Source: Mesoflavibacter sp037029465
GTDB lineage: Bacteria > Bacteroidota > Bacteroidia > Flavobacteriales > Flavobacteriaceae
Direction of reading: 5' to 3'
NCBI RefSeq assembly: GCF_037029465.1
Contig: NZ_JAYMEM010000003.1
Coordinates: 1-64,000, forward strand
DNA length: 64,000 nt
A model generated the notes under the pieces. The model made no database searches. It worked only from the letters and a program-made list of their open reading frames with translations, and was not told the origin of the DNA. A program made the translations under genes and the position numbers. Positions 7,554-16,529 of the stretch are shown here, piece by piece; the first letter of the stretch is position 1, and each line of letters begins with the position of its first letter.

Positions 7554-8582
7554 TTAAGAGCCTGAAAGTAAATCTGAAATAATTTTGGTTCGGGGAAACT
7601 GTTCCAGTATAATTTTTATGAAAACCGTGATAGGAATTGCCATGATTAAACCTGGTACGCCCCAAATAAATCCCCAAAACATTAACATAACTAACACAGC
7701 AATTATATTTATTGAGAAGGATTTTCCCATAAAAATAGGTTCTAAAATAGCTCCGAAAAGAACTTGAACAGAAGTAATAGAAATAACAAAAAAGAGTAAA
7801 ATACTTGACATTTCTAATTCTACAAATGCGAAAATAGACAATAAAATTACAGTAATAAATGATCCTACCATCTGTACAAAATTGATGATAAAGGCAAATA
7901 AGCCCCAAAATATAGGAAAGCTAACATCAAAAAAGTAACATGCTAACCCTGTACCAACACCTGTAAGAAAACTAACCAAAAACTTAACTTTTATAAATTT
8001 TATTAAGTCTTTTTCAATCTTTCTAAAGGTTTTTATTGAAGTGTGTTTTTGTTTTAAAATTGTTCTATTAATTAATCGTTCTACGTTTATAGATTCTGCT
8101 AACCATAAAACCACAAAAAAAGTAGTTGTTAGCAAAGCGGTTAAAAATTTAGTAATAAAACTAACTGTAGGTGATAAATTATTTAAAATTACATCTTTGT
8201 TTAAATATCTACTTATGGTTTGTACACCTTCTACTTGTTGAATCCCTAAGAAAGACTCTATGTTAGCAACCAAAGTATTGATTTTTAATTGCGCTTTATC
8301 AAAAAAATGAGAATCTGAAGTTAAGATTTCTCTACTTGACAATTTTACCAACTCTACTCCTATCCAAACGCCAGCAACAATAAGTAACAACACCAATAAT
8401 ATACTTAGGTATTTTGGTATGTTACGTCTTCTTAAATTCCTTAATATTGGCAGAAACAACAACGCTATAAACATTGAAAACACCAATGGAATAAAGATGA
8501 ATGACAAAATTTTTAAAAGGTAAAACAGTATTGGAATTACAATTATTAATAATAAATAATTGGTAGTTTTTATTTTATCCAT
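7554..8582 (-). CDS. AI-2E family transporter (PerM-like)
   Basis: A 342-residue polytopic membrane protein of the AI-2E exporter/PerM family. N-terminal hydrophobic segments (about 10-30, 33-50, 60-78) are followed by a soluble region (about 85-140) and a cluster of C-terminal helices. The family motif is visible in SFLTGVGTGLACYFFDVSFPIFWGL and in FILEP-type GAILEPIFMGKSFSINIIAVL near 280. Members range from signal exporters to ion antiporters, so the substrate is open. It lies 53 bp beyond the STAND gene on the same strand. Confidence 0.82.
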   Translation of the reverse strand: MDKIKTTNYLLLIIVIPILFYLLKILSFIFIPLVFSMFIALLFLPILRNLRRRNIPKYLSILLVLLLIVAGVWIGVELVKLSSREILTSDSHFFDKAQLKINTLVANIESFLGIQQVEGVQTISRYLNKDVILNNLSPTVSFITKFLTALLTTTFFVVLWLAESINVERLINRTILKQKHTSIKTFRKIEKDLIKFIKVKFLVSFLTGVGTGLACYFFDVSFPIFWGLFAFIINFVQMVGSFITVILLSIFAFVELEMSSILLFFVISITSVQVLFGAILEPIFMGKSFSINIIAVLVMLMFWGFIWGVPGLIMAIPITVFIKIILEQFPRTKIISDLLSGS

Positions 8583-8635
8583 TGTAGGTTTAATGTATGA
8601 ATCAGATAGTTGAAATAGCTATAATTATAATGAAA

Positions 8636-11600
8636 TTAGGATTTAGTTGTTATTGGTAAAGATTTTAAATCTAAAATACTCAGAATTTGATCCCTTTTTT
8701 TAAAATCAACATAATTGTTATAAACATAACTGTAAACACGCGATTTTAACAAATGCATAGCAACATGATTATTTTTAAACTCTTCATTAATTTTCTTTAA
8801 TTCAGGAATACTTAATTGACCGTAATAAGTTTTGATATTAAATGTAATTAATTTAGCTGCAGGTGAGCCAATCTTATCAGCTACTTTATCATAAATATCA
8901 TTCATATTAGATGTCCCAACTGACAATGAAAGGTTTGAAAAAGAAGCCAAACATAATCTGTATCCTAAAAATTGTAAAAAATTAATAATCTTATTTTTAA
9001 TCTTTTCTCTATCTGCTAATGAAAAATTTTCTTGCTGTTTTTTTGAAAATTTATTAAATATTAATTCTGTTATTTCTTCTTCTGAAGCCTTTATCACAGT
9101 TGTTAAGAAATCTATAGACCTGAAACAAGCGTTATAGGATGCCTCTAAAAGTGATATTAGCTTATCTTTTTCAAAGTTACCATGCTGATTTTTAATAATT
9201 TGACCTAAAATCTTAATAACCTTAAAGGTTTCAATAATATCAATAGATTCATTATTTTCATCAAAATTTAAATCGTCATTCTCTATATTATTATCATTTG
9301 TATTATTCTTTCTTTTAAACTCCTTTTGATCTCTTTTAACTAGTTCATTTTCTCTATTGGCTTTAGGGTTTGTATTTTCTGGTAGAATATTGTCCTTTAT
9401 AGTTGAAACAAAATTAGATAAAAAGCTAAAAAAAGTATCATCTAAATCAAGAGTTATAGCTTTGTAATTTTCAAAAGGTAACATACTTCTAAAAAGTAAT
9501 TCCTCAAGAAGATTATTATCTTTTGTATGATGAGTAAGGAAAACTAATATGTTTGCATTCATTTCAATATTTAAATTTTCCGACAAGTCTGAAAGTATAT
9601 TTTTCCCTTTTTCTTCATTTAAAATAGTTGAAATCTTTTTTGCTGTTAGATAATAAGACAAGTATTTATAGCTGAAATAAAAATGATTATCCTCTTTGTT
9701 TAATATAACCGCATTACAAAGAATATTCTGTATTTCGTCTAGACCATAAGAAAAAATAAACTTATCAGTATATTCTTTGTAAAACAACTTAAATTGATCT
9801 TCACTTAAATTTTTAGATTTATATTCGTCATACAGCTTAAATGACAATTCTATTAAAAAATTGAACACACTACCAATTTTATCATTTTTAACGTGCTGCC
9901 TTAAAAGACTTACATGTATTAAACTGTGATAACAATAAGCATAGGAAGTTGGAGCAATATCATAAGATTTAAGCTGATTATCTAAGCTTTGTAATAAAGT
10001 TAATATGAAAAACGGATAAGATGGTATTAATTGTTCTCCTAATAAATTAGTAATTGTATCAAAAGTTATCTTAACCTTCCTTAAAACTTCTTCCTCTTTT
10101 AATGTTAATTCATTCTTACCAATTCTTATCCACTTTTCTATTAACTTATTCCTTTTATAGTAACCTAAAGGTAAAATTTTATAATGTTCAAAATCAGAAA
10201 ATACTTTTTCTACTTCCGTTATTTGGTGAACTTTTACAGACTCTTTAGCTGTAATAATTATGGATCCAAAATAAGGTTGTAACTTGTTTATTAATTTTTC
10301 TTTAAACTCTGGATTTAAATTTGATTTATCAAAGTCATCAATTAAAATAATTTTTCTTTCTTTATCTAATTGATTATATTTAGTATAGTTAAGTCTACCT
10401 TCAAAATACTGAGATTTAACAGCTTTTTTAATCAGTCCAACAGTATCTATACTTTTTATTTTTTTTCCTTCTAATTTTATAGGATAATATCCAGAATCAT
10501 AATATTCAGAATATAATTTATTAATTAATGAAGACTTACCTGACTGACTTTCTCCTTCAATTATAATATTTGTTGATTTTAAATCATCTAATATATTTTC
10601 CGAATTAATATATTTTAAATTTTCTTCGTTTTCGGAAATAGGCTCAAGATCAGGATAAACAAAAACATCAGAAAGATTAAGTAAATCAGGCTTTTCTGGA
10701 TGTTTTATCGGTATTGATAATTTATTAATTTTCTCTAAAAACAAATCATTAACTATCAACCCTGTTTTTTTATCAAAAACTTTATAACTAAGGGTATTAA
10801 CAGGATGATAAATATCTTTATTCCATTCATAATCATAATTGACTATGTTATTATCTTTAGTATCAATTACAAACAAATTAAATCCTGAATTATTGTCATG
10901 TAGATTTTGAAGTGCTTTTCCTTCAACATAAATAAACCCATCTTTACTGTTCAACGATTTTGTTTTTTTTGAGGCACCAGTATGTTCGTGACCAGAAAGA
11001 ACTAAATTAGACTTTTTTAAAAGCAATGCTTCGAAAGCTTTTTTATTATTTAAATCAGTATTAGGTGATAACCAGTTAGTAGGGTGATGAAAAACACTAA
11101 TATTAATTGATAGTTTATCTGGTGATTCAAATTCTAAAAATTTATTTGATGGAATAATTAAATCCCCTACTTTTTCTTTAATAGAAGAACACCAGCTTGT
11201 ATTATAACAATAAAAAACTAAATCTTTTTCAACATTGAGTGGATATTGTTTTTTTAAAGAAATGAACTTTTCTTCTTTACCTGTCAATTTGTGATAAAAA
11301 TCCCAAAAATTTTTCTGTACTGACATACATTTATCCAATATTTCACCATCTACTATATCCTTATTTAAAGTTTGAGCTAACAAAGCTTCTCTTATAACAT
11401 CTTTATTGCTAAAGTCACAATCATGATTCCCAGGTACTAAAACATAATTATAACTATTTATAAACTTGCATTTAGCTCTTAATTGCTCTTCTATGTTTTT
11501 TAAAAATTCAAAAGCAATATCAAATTCTGATTTACTTCCTTTATTAACAATATCTCCAGACAGAACAACGAATACTTTAAGAGCCCCATCTATATTTGGT

Positions 11601-11695
11601 ACAATCGATTTGATAATTTCATCTTTCCTTTTTAATATAAAATCAGTTTCGGTTTGAATATGTATGTCGGTAAATTGAATAATAGCTATTTTCAT
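8636..11695 (-). CDS. Metallophosphoesterase-STAND/NACHT NTPase fusion
   Basis: A 1019-residue two-enzyme protein with no signal peptide, so cytoplasmic. Residues 1-280 form a calcineurin-type metallophosphoesterase with every metal ligand visible: D10-x-H12, GD48, GNHD (89-92), H203/H204 and GHEH (235-238). A linker leads to a P-loop GESQSGKSS (381-389), Walker B IILIDDFD (449-456), a sensor-like IIITAKES (479-486), the KILPLGYYKRNKLIEKW arm (506-522) and a winged-helix-like FYFSYKYLSYYLTAKK (672-687), the pattern of NACHT/STAND ATPases. A charged, Asn-rich linker (770-818) precedes a helical C-terminus with no repeats I recognise. STAND proteins with a fused effector act as phage sensors in known systems; here the phosphoesterase would be the effector. 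Its DNA looks about 25% GC, well below dnaB, and it begins 10 bp after dnaB, suggesting an acquired gene. Defence is inferred. Confidence 0.75.
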   Translation of the reverse strand: MKIAIIQFTDIHIQTETDFILKRKDEIIKSIVPNIDGALKVFVVLSGDIVNKGSKSEFDIAFEFLKNIEEQLRAKCKFINSYNYVLVPGNHDCDFSNKDVIREALLAQTLNKDIVDGEILDKCMSVQKNFWDFYHKLTGKEEKFISLKKQYPLNVEKDLVFYCYNTSWCSSIKEKVGDLIIPSNKFLEFESPDKLSINISVFHHPTNWLSPNTDLNNKKAFEALLLKKSNLVLSGHEHTGASKKTKSLNSKDGFIYVEGKALQNLHDNNSGFNLFVIDTKDNNIVNYDYEWNKDIYHPVNTLSYKVFDKKTGLIVNDLFLEKINKLSIPIKHPEKPDLLNLSDVFVYPDLEPISENEENLKYINSENILDDLKSTNIIIEGESQSGKSSLINKLYSEYYDSGYYPIKLEGKKIKSIDTVGLIKKAVKSQYFEGRLNYTKYNQLDKERKIILIDDFDKSNLNPEFKEKLINKLQPYFGSIIITAKESVKVHQITEVEKVFSDFEHYKILPLGYYKRNKLIEKWIRIGKNELTLKEEEVLRKVKITFDTITNLLGEQLIPSYPFFILTLLQSLDNQLKSYDIAPTSYAYCYHSLIHVSLLRQHVKNDKIGSVFNFLIELSFKLYDEYKSKNLSEDQFKLFYKEYTDKFIFSYGLDEIQNILCNAVILNKEDNHFYFSYKYLSYYLTAKKISTILNEEKGKNILSDLSENLNIEMNANILVFLTHHTKDNNLLEELLFRSMLPFENYKAITLDLDDTFFSFLSNFVSTIKDNILPENTNPKANRENELVKRDQKEFKRKNNTNDNNIENDDLNFDENNESIDIIETFKVIKILGQIIKNQHGNFEKDKLISLLEASYNACFRSIDFLTTVIKASEEEITELIFNKFSKKQQENFSLADREKIKNKIINFLQFLGYRLCLASFSNLSLSVGTSNMNDIYDKVADKIGSPAAKLITFNIKTYYGQLSIPELKKINEEFKNNHVAMHLLKSRVYSYVYNNYVDFKKRDQILSILDLKSLPITTKS

Positions 11696-11705
11696 TCATT
11701 ATTTT

Positions 11706-13235
11706 TTAAAATGGTACATCATTATCTTCATCTGGTCCGCCAAAAGCGTCATTAGCAGATGGGAAATTAGATTGCGGGAAAGCATCATCATTAGCCGCAT
11801 TCATCTTACTATGAAACTCTTGTCCAAAAGGAGTATCAAAGTCGTCTAAATTATCAAACTTACCAAGGTGACCGATAAATTTAAGCCTAATATTTTCTAA
11901 TCCACCATTACGGTGTTTAGCAACGATAAATTCGGCTTGTCCTTCTGTTGGCGAACGTTCTTCATCATCCCATTCGTCAATTTTATAATATTCTGGACGA
12001 TAAATAAAGCTTACAATATCTGCATCTTGCTCGATTGCTCCAGACTCACGTAAATCTGATAAAAGTGGACGTTTACTTCCACCACGCGTTTCAACCGCAC
12101 GAGATAACTGAGATAAGGCTATAACAGGCACACTTAATTCTTTAGCTAAAGCTTTTAAGTTACGAGAAATAGTAGAAATTTCTTGTTCACGGTTACCGCC
12201 AGTTCCAGACGCTGTCATTAACTGTAAATAATCAATAATGATCATTTTTATTCCATGTTGAGAGGCTAGACGTCTTGCTTTTGCTCGCAAGTCAAAAATT
12301 GAAAGCGATGGAGTATCATCAATATAAAGTGGTGCTTTTTCTAAAGATTTCACCTTTACATTAAGCTGTTCCCACTCGTGTTTTTCTAATTTTCCTGTTC
12401 TTAGTTTTTCTGAAGACAATCCAGTTTCACTAGAAATTAGACGCGTTATTAACTGTACAGATGCCATCTCTAAAGAGAAAAACGCAACAGGAATACCTGA
12501 GTTTACAGCAATATTACGCGCCATAGTAAGCGTTAACGCTGTTTTACCCATACCTGGTCTTGCTGCTACAATAATTAAATCACTTTCTTGCCAACCAGAA
12601 GTTAGTTTGTCTAATTTATCAAACCCAGAAGGAATACCACTCATTCCTTCTTTTTTAGAGATTTCTTCAATCTTCTTTTTTGCTTGTATTACAAGGTCTT
12701 GAGCAGTTTCACTAGATTTTTTAATGTTACCTTGTGTAACTTCATATAATTTAGATTCAGCACTATCTAAAAGGTCAAATACATCTTTAGTTTCGTCATA
12801 AGCATCTTCAATAATTTCACTAGAAATTTTAATCAAACTACGCTGAATGTATTTTTGTAAGATAATACGCGCATGAAACTCGATATGCGCAGAAGACGAT
12901 ACTTTTTGCGTTAGAGATATCAGGTAAAAATCACCTCCAACCATATCTAACTTTCCGTTAGTCTTTAACTGTGTTGAAACTGTTAATAAGTCAATTGGTT
13001 GGCTTTCTTGAAACAACATAAAGACAGCTTCAAAAATGTGTTGATGTGCTTCTTTATAGAAAGCTTCTGCACTTAAAATATCAATAACTTCATCTACACC
13101 TTTTTTATCAATCATCATGGCACCTAAAACCACTTCTTCTAAGTCAATAGCTTGTGGTGGCACCTTTCCTTTTTCTAGATTTATCAAGGTGCTTTTGTCT
13201 ACTTGGTAACCTTTTAATTGATTTGGTTGTTTCAT
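11706..13235 (-). CDS. dnaB: Replicative DNA helicase DnaB
   Basis: The hexameric helicase that opens the replication fork. The 509 residues contain the N-terminal DnaB domain (about 28-130, EEVVLGAMMIDKKG) and a RecA-like C-terminal domain with Walker A ARPGMGKTALTL near 227, Walker B MIIIDYLQLM near 333, and the arginine-finger region KHRNGG near 440. No intein is present. A flexible acidic tail (from 465) is usual in this phylum. The start is the first ATG and agrees with the conserved N-terminus. The STAND gene begins 10 bp beyond its stop. Confidence 0.97.
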   Translation of the reverse strand: MKQPNQLKGYQVDKSTLINLEKGKVPPQAIDLEEVVLGAMMIDKKGVDEVIDILSAEAFYKEAHQHIFEAVFMLFQESQPIDLLTVSTQLKTNGKLDMVGGDFYLISLTQKVSSSAHIEFHARIILQKYIQRSLIKISSEIIEDAYDETKDVFDLLDSAESKLYEVTQGNIKKSSETAQDLVIQAKKKIEEISKKEGMSGIPSGFDKLDKLTSGWQESDLIIVAARPGMGKTALTLTMARNIAVNSGIPVAFFSLEMASVQLITRLISSETGLSSEKLRTGKLEKHEWEQLNVKVKSLEKAPLYIDDTPSLSIFDLRAKARRLASQHGIKMIIIDYLQLMTASGTGGNREQEISTISRNLKALAKELSVPVIALSQLSRAVETRGGSKRPLLSDLRESGAIEQDADIVSFIYRPEYYKIDEWDDEERSPTEGQAEFIVAKHRNGGLENIRLKFIGHLGKFDNLDDFDTPFGQEFHSKMNAANDDAFPQSNFPSANDAFGGPDEDNDVPF

Positions 13236-13433
13236 TTATTGGGATAAAATAATAGATTAAAATATAACGATTTTTTCTGAAATTTTATTGACTGTAAATC
13301 TCAAGAATTTCGATTTTTTTTCGAGTTAACGAAAGTAAATAAATTGTTAAGAAAACCTTAATTTGAAATAGGGCTAATCTCAACAGGTCATTAACAAAAC
13401 GATTGTTAATAACTCGATTTTTTTGTTAATAAG

Positions 13434-13470
13434 CACAAAAAAAATCTGAAACTCAAGTTTCAGATTTTTA
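13434..13470 (-). terminator. Terminator downstream of accA
   Basis: AAAATCTGAAACT (13441-13453) pairs perfectly with AGTTTCAGATTTT (13456-13468). Read on the minus strand it continues into a T run complementary to the A run at 13437-13444. It separates accA from dnaB. The rest of the 257-bp gap has no gene. Confidence 0.85.
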
Positions 13471-13492
13471 TGAGCAAATGATTTTATAAGGG

Positions 13493-14446
13493 TTAGCCTT
13501 TAAACACACCCATTTCAGAATATTTTTCAATTCTTTTATTTACTAAATCTTTTGGTGATAAGTTTTTAAACTCTTCATAAGCATCAACAATTGCTTTGCT
13601 TACTGTTTTAAAAGTTGTTTCTCTATCTGTATGCGCACCACCTAAAGGTTCTTTAATAATATCATCAACAATCTTAACTTTTTTCATGTCTTTAGCTGTT
13701 AACTTTAAAGCTTCGGCAGCTTGCTCTTTATATTCCCAACTTCTCCATAAAATTGAAGAACAAGATTCTGGAGATATTACAGAATACCATGTGTTTTCTA
13801 ACATCATAATCTTATCTCCTACACCAATGCCTAATGCTCCACCAGAAGCACCTTCACCTATAACTATGGTTATAATTGGCACTTTTAATCTAGTCATTTC
13901 TAAGATATTTCTTGCAATAGCTTCTCCTTGTCCGCGTTCTTCTGCTTCTAATCCTGGATATGCACCTGGTGTATCTAAAAGTGTTACTACTGGTATACCA
14001 AATTTTTCTGCAGATTTCATTAATCTTAAGGCTTTACGGTAACCTTCTGGATTAGCCATACCAAAATTACGGTATTGTCTTGTTTTTGTGTTGTAACCTT
14101 TTTGTTGACCAATAAACATAAAAGTTTGGTCTCCAATTTTACCTAATCCACCAATCATAGCCTTATCATCTTTAAAGCTTCTATCTCCGTGAAGCTCTAA
14201 AAAGCTTTCGCCACAAATGGCTTTTATGTAATCTAAGGTATATGGTCTATTTGGATGACGTGATAATTGTACACGTTGCCAAGGTGTTAGGTTTTTGTAA
14301 ATTTCTTTTTTAGTATCTAGAAGCTTTTTCTCTATTTGTTTACAAGTCTGCGTTACATCTACATCACTCTCTTCTCCAATGATTTGACACTTGTCTAATT
14401 GCTCTTCTAGCTCTTTAATTGGTAATTCAAATTCTAAATATTCCAT
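13493..14446 (-). CDS. accA: Acetyl-CoA carboxylase carboxyltransferase alpha
   Basis: The alpha subunit transfers the carboxyl group from biotin-BCCP to acetyl-CoA, the first committed step of fatty acid synthesis. The 317-residue length is normal. Signatures include LELHGDRSFKDDKAMIGGLG near 84, the crotonase-type oxyanion region LLDTPGAYPGLEAEERGQGEAIA near 155-177, and VIGEGASGGALGIGVGD near 197. The gene stands alone between a promoter and its own terminator; accD and the biotin subunit are not in the window. Confidence 0.96.
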   Translation of the reverse strand: MEYLEFELPIKELEEQLDKCQIIGEESDVDVTQTCKQIEKKLLDTKKEIYKNLTPWQRVQLSRHPNRPYTLDYIKAICGESFLELHGDRSFKDDKAMIGGLGKIGDQTFMFIGQQKGYNTKTRQYRNFGMANPEGYRKALRLMKSAEKFGIPVVTLLDTPGAYPGLEAEERGQGEAIARNILEMTRLKVPIITIVIGEGASGGALGIGVGDKIMMLENTWYSVISPESCSSILWRSWEYKEQAAEALKLTAKDMKKVKIVDDIIKEPLGGAHTDRETTFKTVSKAIVDAYEEFKNLSPKDLVNKRIEKYSEMGVFKG

Positions 14447-14480
14447 AGGGAATGTGTCTTTTAGTTTATTTGTTAGCGTA

Positions 14481-14514
14481 CAAAATTACATTTTTTTAGT
14501 TGAAATAATGCCAA
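14481..14514 (-). promoter_or_regulatory. Probable accA promoter
   Basis: On the minus strand a TAATTTTG -7 element (plus-strand CAAAATTA, 14481-14488) follows a TTG (plus CAA, 14512-14514) at 23 bp. This is at the long end of the Bacteroidota spacing, 35 bp from the accA start. Confidence 0.4.
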
Positions 14515-14566
14515 TAATTTTAAAAATTGGCTTCATTTAAACGTTAAAATAAAGGGATATAATAGA

Positions 14567-15466
14567 TTAGGATTTCTTTTTTCTTCTTAAATATTTGAGG
14601 TTTTTAATGATTCCGTTTGTTAGAACAACTCCAAGTATAATGAATGCTCCAATATAAAATGAAGACGACATAATTTCGGTTTCTGGAAACAGAATTAATG
14701 CTAAAATTATTCCGTAAATAGGCTCTAAATTATAAGTCAAAACGACTGTATAAGGACTAATAAACCGCATTACATGTACCGAAGCTATAAATGCATAAGC
14801 TGTGCAAACAGAAGCTAAGATTAATAAAAACATAATATCTGATGCACTTATATTAAAAAATGAAGAAGAAAAACCTTCACCAAAAAAAGCTATATATATT
14901 GTTATAAAAACGACGCCACTTATAAATTCATAAAACGAAATTTTTGTTGCTGAATGTTGTTCTAAAAACTTACCGTTAAGTACTGCAAAAAGTGAAGATA
15001 AAAACGCTGAGACAACACCTAAAATCATGCCTTCAATATGTTGAATTTCACTTTGAACAATTAAATAAATACCTATAATTACAACAATTCCAAATAAAAT
15101 CTCATAAGGTATAACGCGTCTTTTATAAAAAATAGGTTCTAACAGCGAAGCAAAAAAAGCACCTGTAGAAAACATAGCTAAAGCAATAGAAATGTTAGCT
15201 ACTTTTATCGCTCCGTAAAAAGTAATCCAATGCAAAGCAATGATGACTCCTGCTATACAAAGTTTAATTAATTCTTTTTTTGTGATTTGAAGTTTTACCT
15301 TAAATAGTTTAACGTACGCTATCATTAAAATAGACGCAAACACCATTCTAAACCAAACTAAACTTACCGCATTAACTGAAATTAGCTTTCCTAAAATAGC
15401 TGTAAAACCTGCTATAAAAACTAAGAAATGCAGGTGAAGGTAATTTTTTAACTTATCGTTTAGCAT
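14567..15466 (-). CDS. DMT family (EamA) transporter
   Basis: An inner membrane permease of 299 residues with ten hydrophobic segments arranged as two EamA repeats (about 10-135 and 150-285). Each repeat opens with a helix of the FIAGFTAILGKLISVNAVSLVWFRM kind. Family members move amino acids, purines, sugars or other metabolites, and nothing here fixes the substrate. It overlaps the upstream LptF/G gene by 14 bp, so the two are translationally linked; co-occurrence with tgt and lptF looks like an ordinary operon. Confidence 0.85.
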   Translation of the reverse strand: MLNDKLKNYLHLHFLVFIAGFTAILGKLISVNAVSLVWFRMVFASILMIAYVKLFKVKLQITKKELIKLCIAGVIIALHWITFYGAIKVANISIALAMFSTGAFFASLLEPIFYKRRVIPYEILFGIVVIIGIYLIVQSEIQHIEGMILGVVSAFLSSLFAVLNGKFLEQHSATKISFYEFISGVVFITIYIAFFGEGFSSSFFNISASDIMFLLILASVCTAYAFIASVHVMRFISPYTVVLTYNLEPIYGIILALILFPETEIMSSSFYIGAFIILGVVLTNGIIKNLKYLRRKKKS

Positions 15467-16526
15467 TTTGCAACAAGAAGAAGGCTAGAATACCAAAGAT
15501 GATATTTGGAAGCCAAACCGCCAATAAAGGATTAAAATCTGACTGTGAAGCTAGCGTACCAAAAATTTTATCAAAAAAGACAAATACCATAGCAATACTA
15601 ATACCTATTGCAAGATTTACTCCCATTCCTCCACGACGTTTTCTTGAAGATACGGCAACTGCTATAATTGTTAAAATGAAAACTGATACTGGTAAACTCC
15701 ATTTTTGATATTTTGCTAATCGATAGCGTCCTAAAAATTTAGAGCCTCGTTTTTCTTCACGATCAATAAACTTTAAAAGTTTTGGATATGATAACGTTTC
15801 TGCAATAAAATCTTCAGGAGTTAAGTCTTCTAAATCAAAAGAGAAAATGGTGTCTTTTCTTCTTTCAAGAATAATCTCATCATCTCTTTCACCTATAATA
15901 CGCTTTTCATAGTTACGAAGAGTATAAGTCGAATCTTCCTCTTCATATCTTATATTTGCTGCTGTTAATTTATAGGTCATTTTATTATCTTCAAAATGCT
16001 CTAAAGTGAAATTAACACCCATTTTTTTGGCTGCATCAAAACTACTCACGTATATAATATCGTTTTCATTGATTTGCTTTAAGACATTTCTTGTATTGTC
16101 GTTCTTTTTACCTGAAAGGTATTTATACTTAAAGTCATAAAAACCTTTACTTGCATTTGGCGCGAGATATAATCCCATTAAAATTGAAAACAATGCTACA
16201 ATTACACCTCCAATAATATACGGTCTTAAAAAGCGAGTAAATGAAACACCTGAACTTAAAAAAGCTACAATCTCTGTATTATTAGCTAATTTTGATGTAA
16301 ACCAAATTACAGAAAGAAATAAAAATAAAGGAAATAAAAGATTAGCAAAATAAATAGTAAAATCTAAAAGGTACATCATAACCTCTCCAAAAGGCGCTTC
16401 ATTTTCTATGATTTTACCAATTTTTTCTGCAAGGTGAACTGTTATCCCAATAGGGACAAACAGAATTAACATCATCACAAATGTTAATAAATAGCGTTTT
16501 AATATGTACCAATCTAATATTTTCAT
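15453..16526 (-). CDS. LptF/LptG family LPS export permease
   Basis: Inner-membrane permease of the Lpt machine that extracts LPS toward the outer membrane. The 357 residues give the expected topology: three N-terminal membrane helices (about 8-30, 50-75, 100-120), a periplasmic beta-jellyroll (about 135-265) and three C-terminal helices. The opening MKILDWYILKRYLLTF is typical of the YjgP/YjgQ family. It starts 3 bp after tgt. Whether it is the F or G paralogue cannot be decided. The ATPase partner LptB is likely the gene at 55515. Confidence 0.88.
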   Translation of the reverse strand: MKILDWYILKRYLLTFVMMLILFVPIGITVHLAEKIGKIIENEAPFGEVMMYLLDFTIYFANLLFPLFLFLSVIWFTSKLANNTEIVAFLSSGVSFTRFLRPYIIGGVIVALFSILMGLYLAPNASKGFYDFKYKYLSGKKNDNTRNVLKQINENDIIYVSSFDAAKKMGVNFTLEHFEDNKMTYKLTAANIRYEEEDSTYTLRNYEKRIIGERDDEIILERRKDTIFSFDLEDLTPEDFIAETLSYPKLLKFIDREEKRGSKFLGRYRLAKYQKWSLPVSVFILTIIAVAVSSRKRRGGMGVNLAIGISIAMVFVFFDKIFGTLASQSDFNPLLAVWLPNIIFGILAFFLLQNAKR

Positions 16527-16529
16527 GTA

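Noticed and set aside
7543..7908. 121-codon minus-strand ORF
   Set aside because: A shifted frame within the AI-2E permease gene; its Cys/Tyr-rich composition is unlike a real protein.
13596..14042. 148-codon plus-strand ORF inside accA
   Set aside because: Antisense shadow of a well-conserved gene; translated sequence shows no domain.
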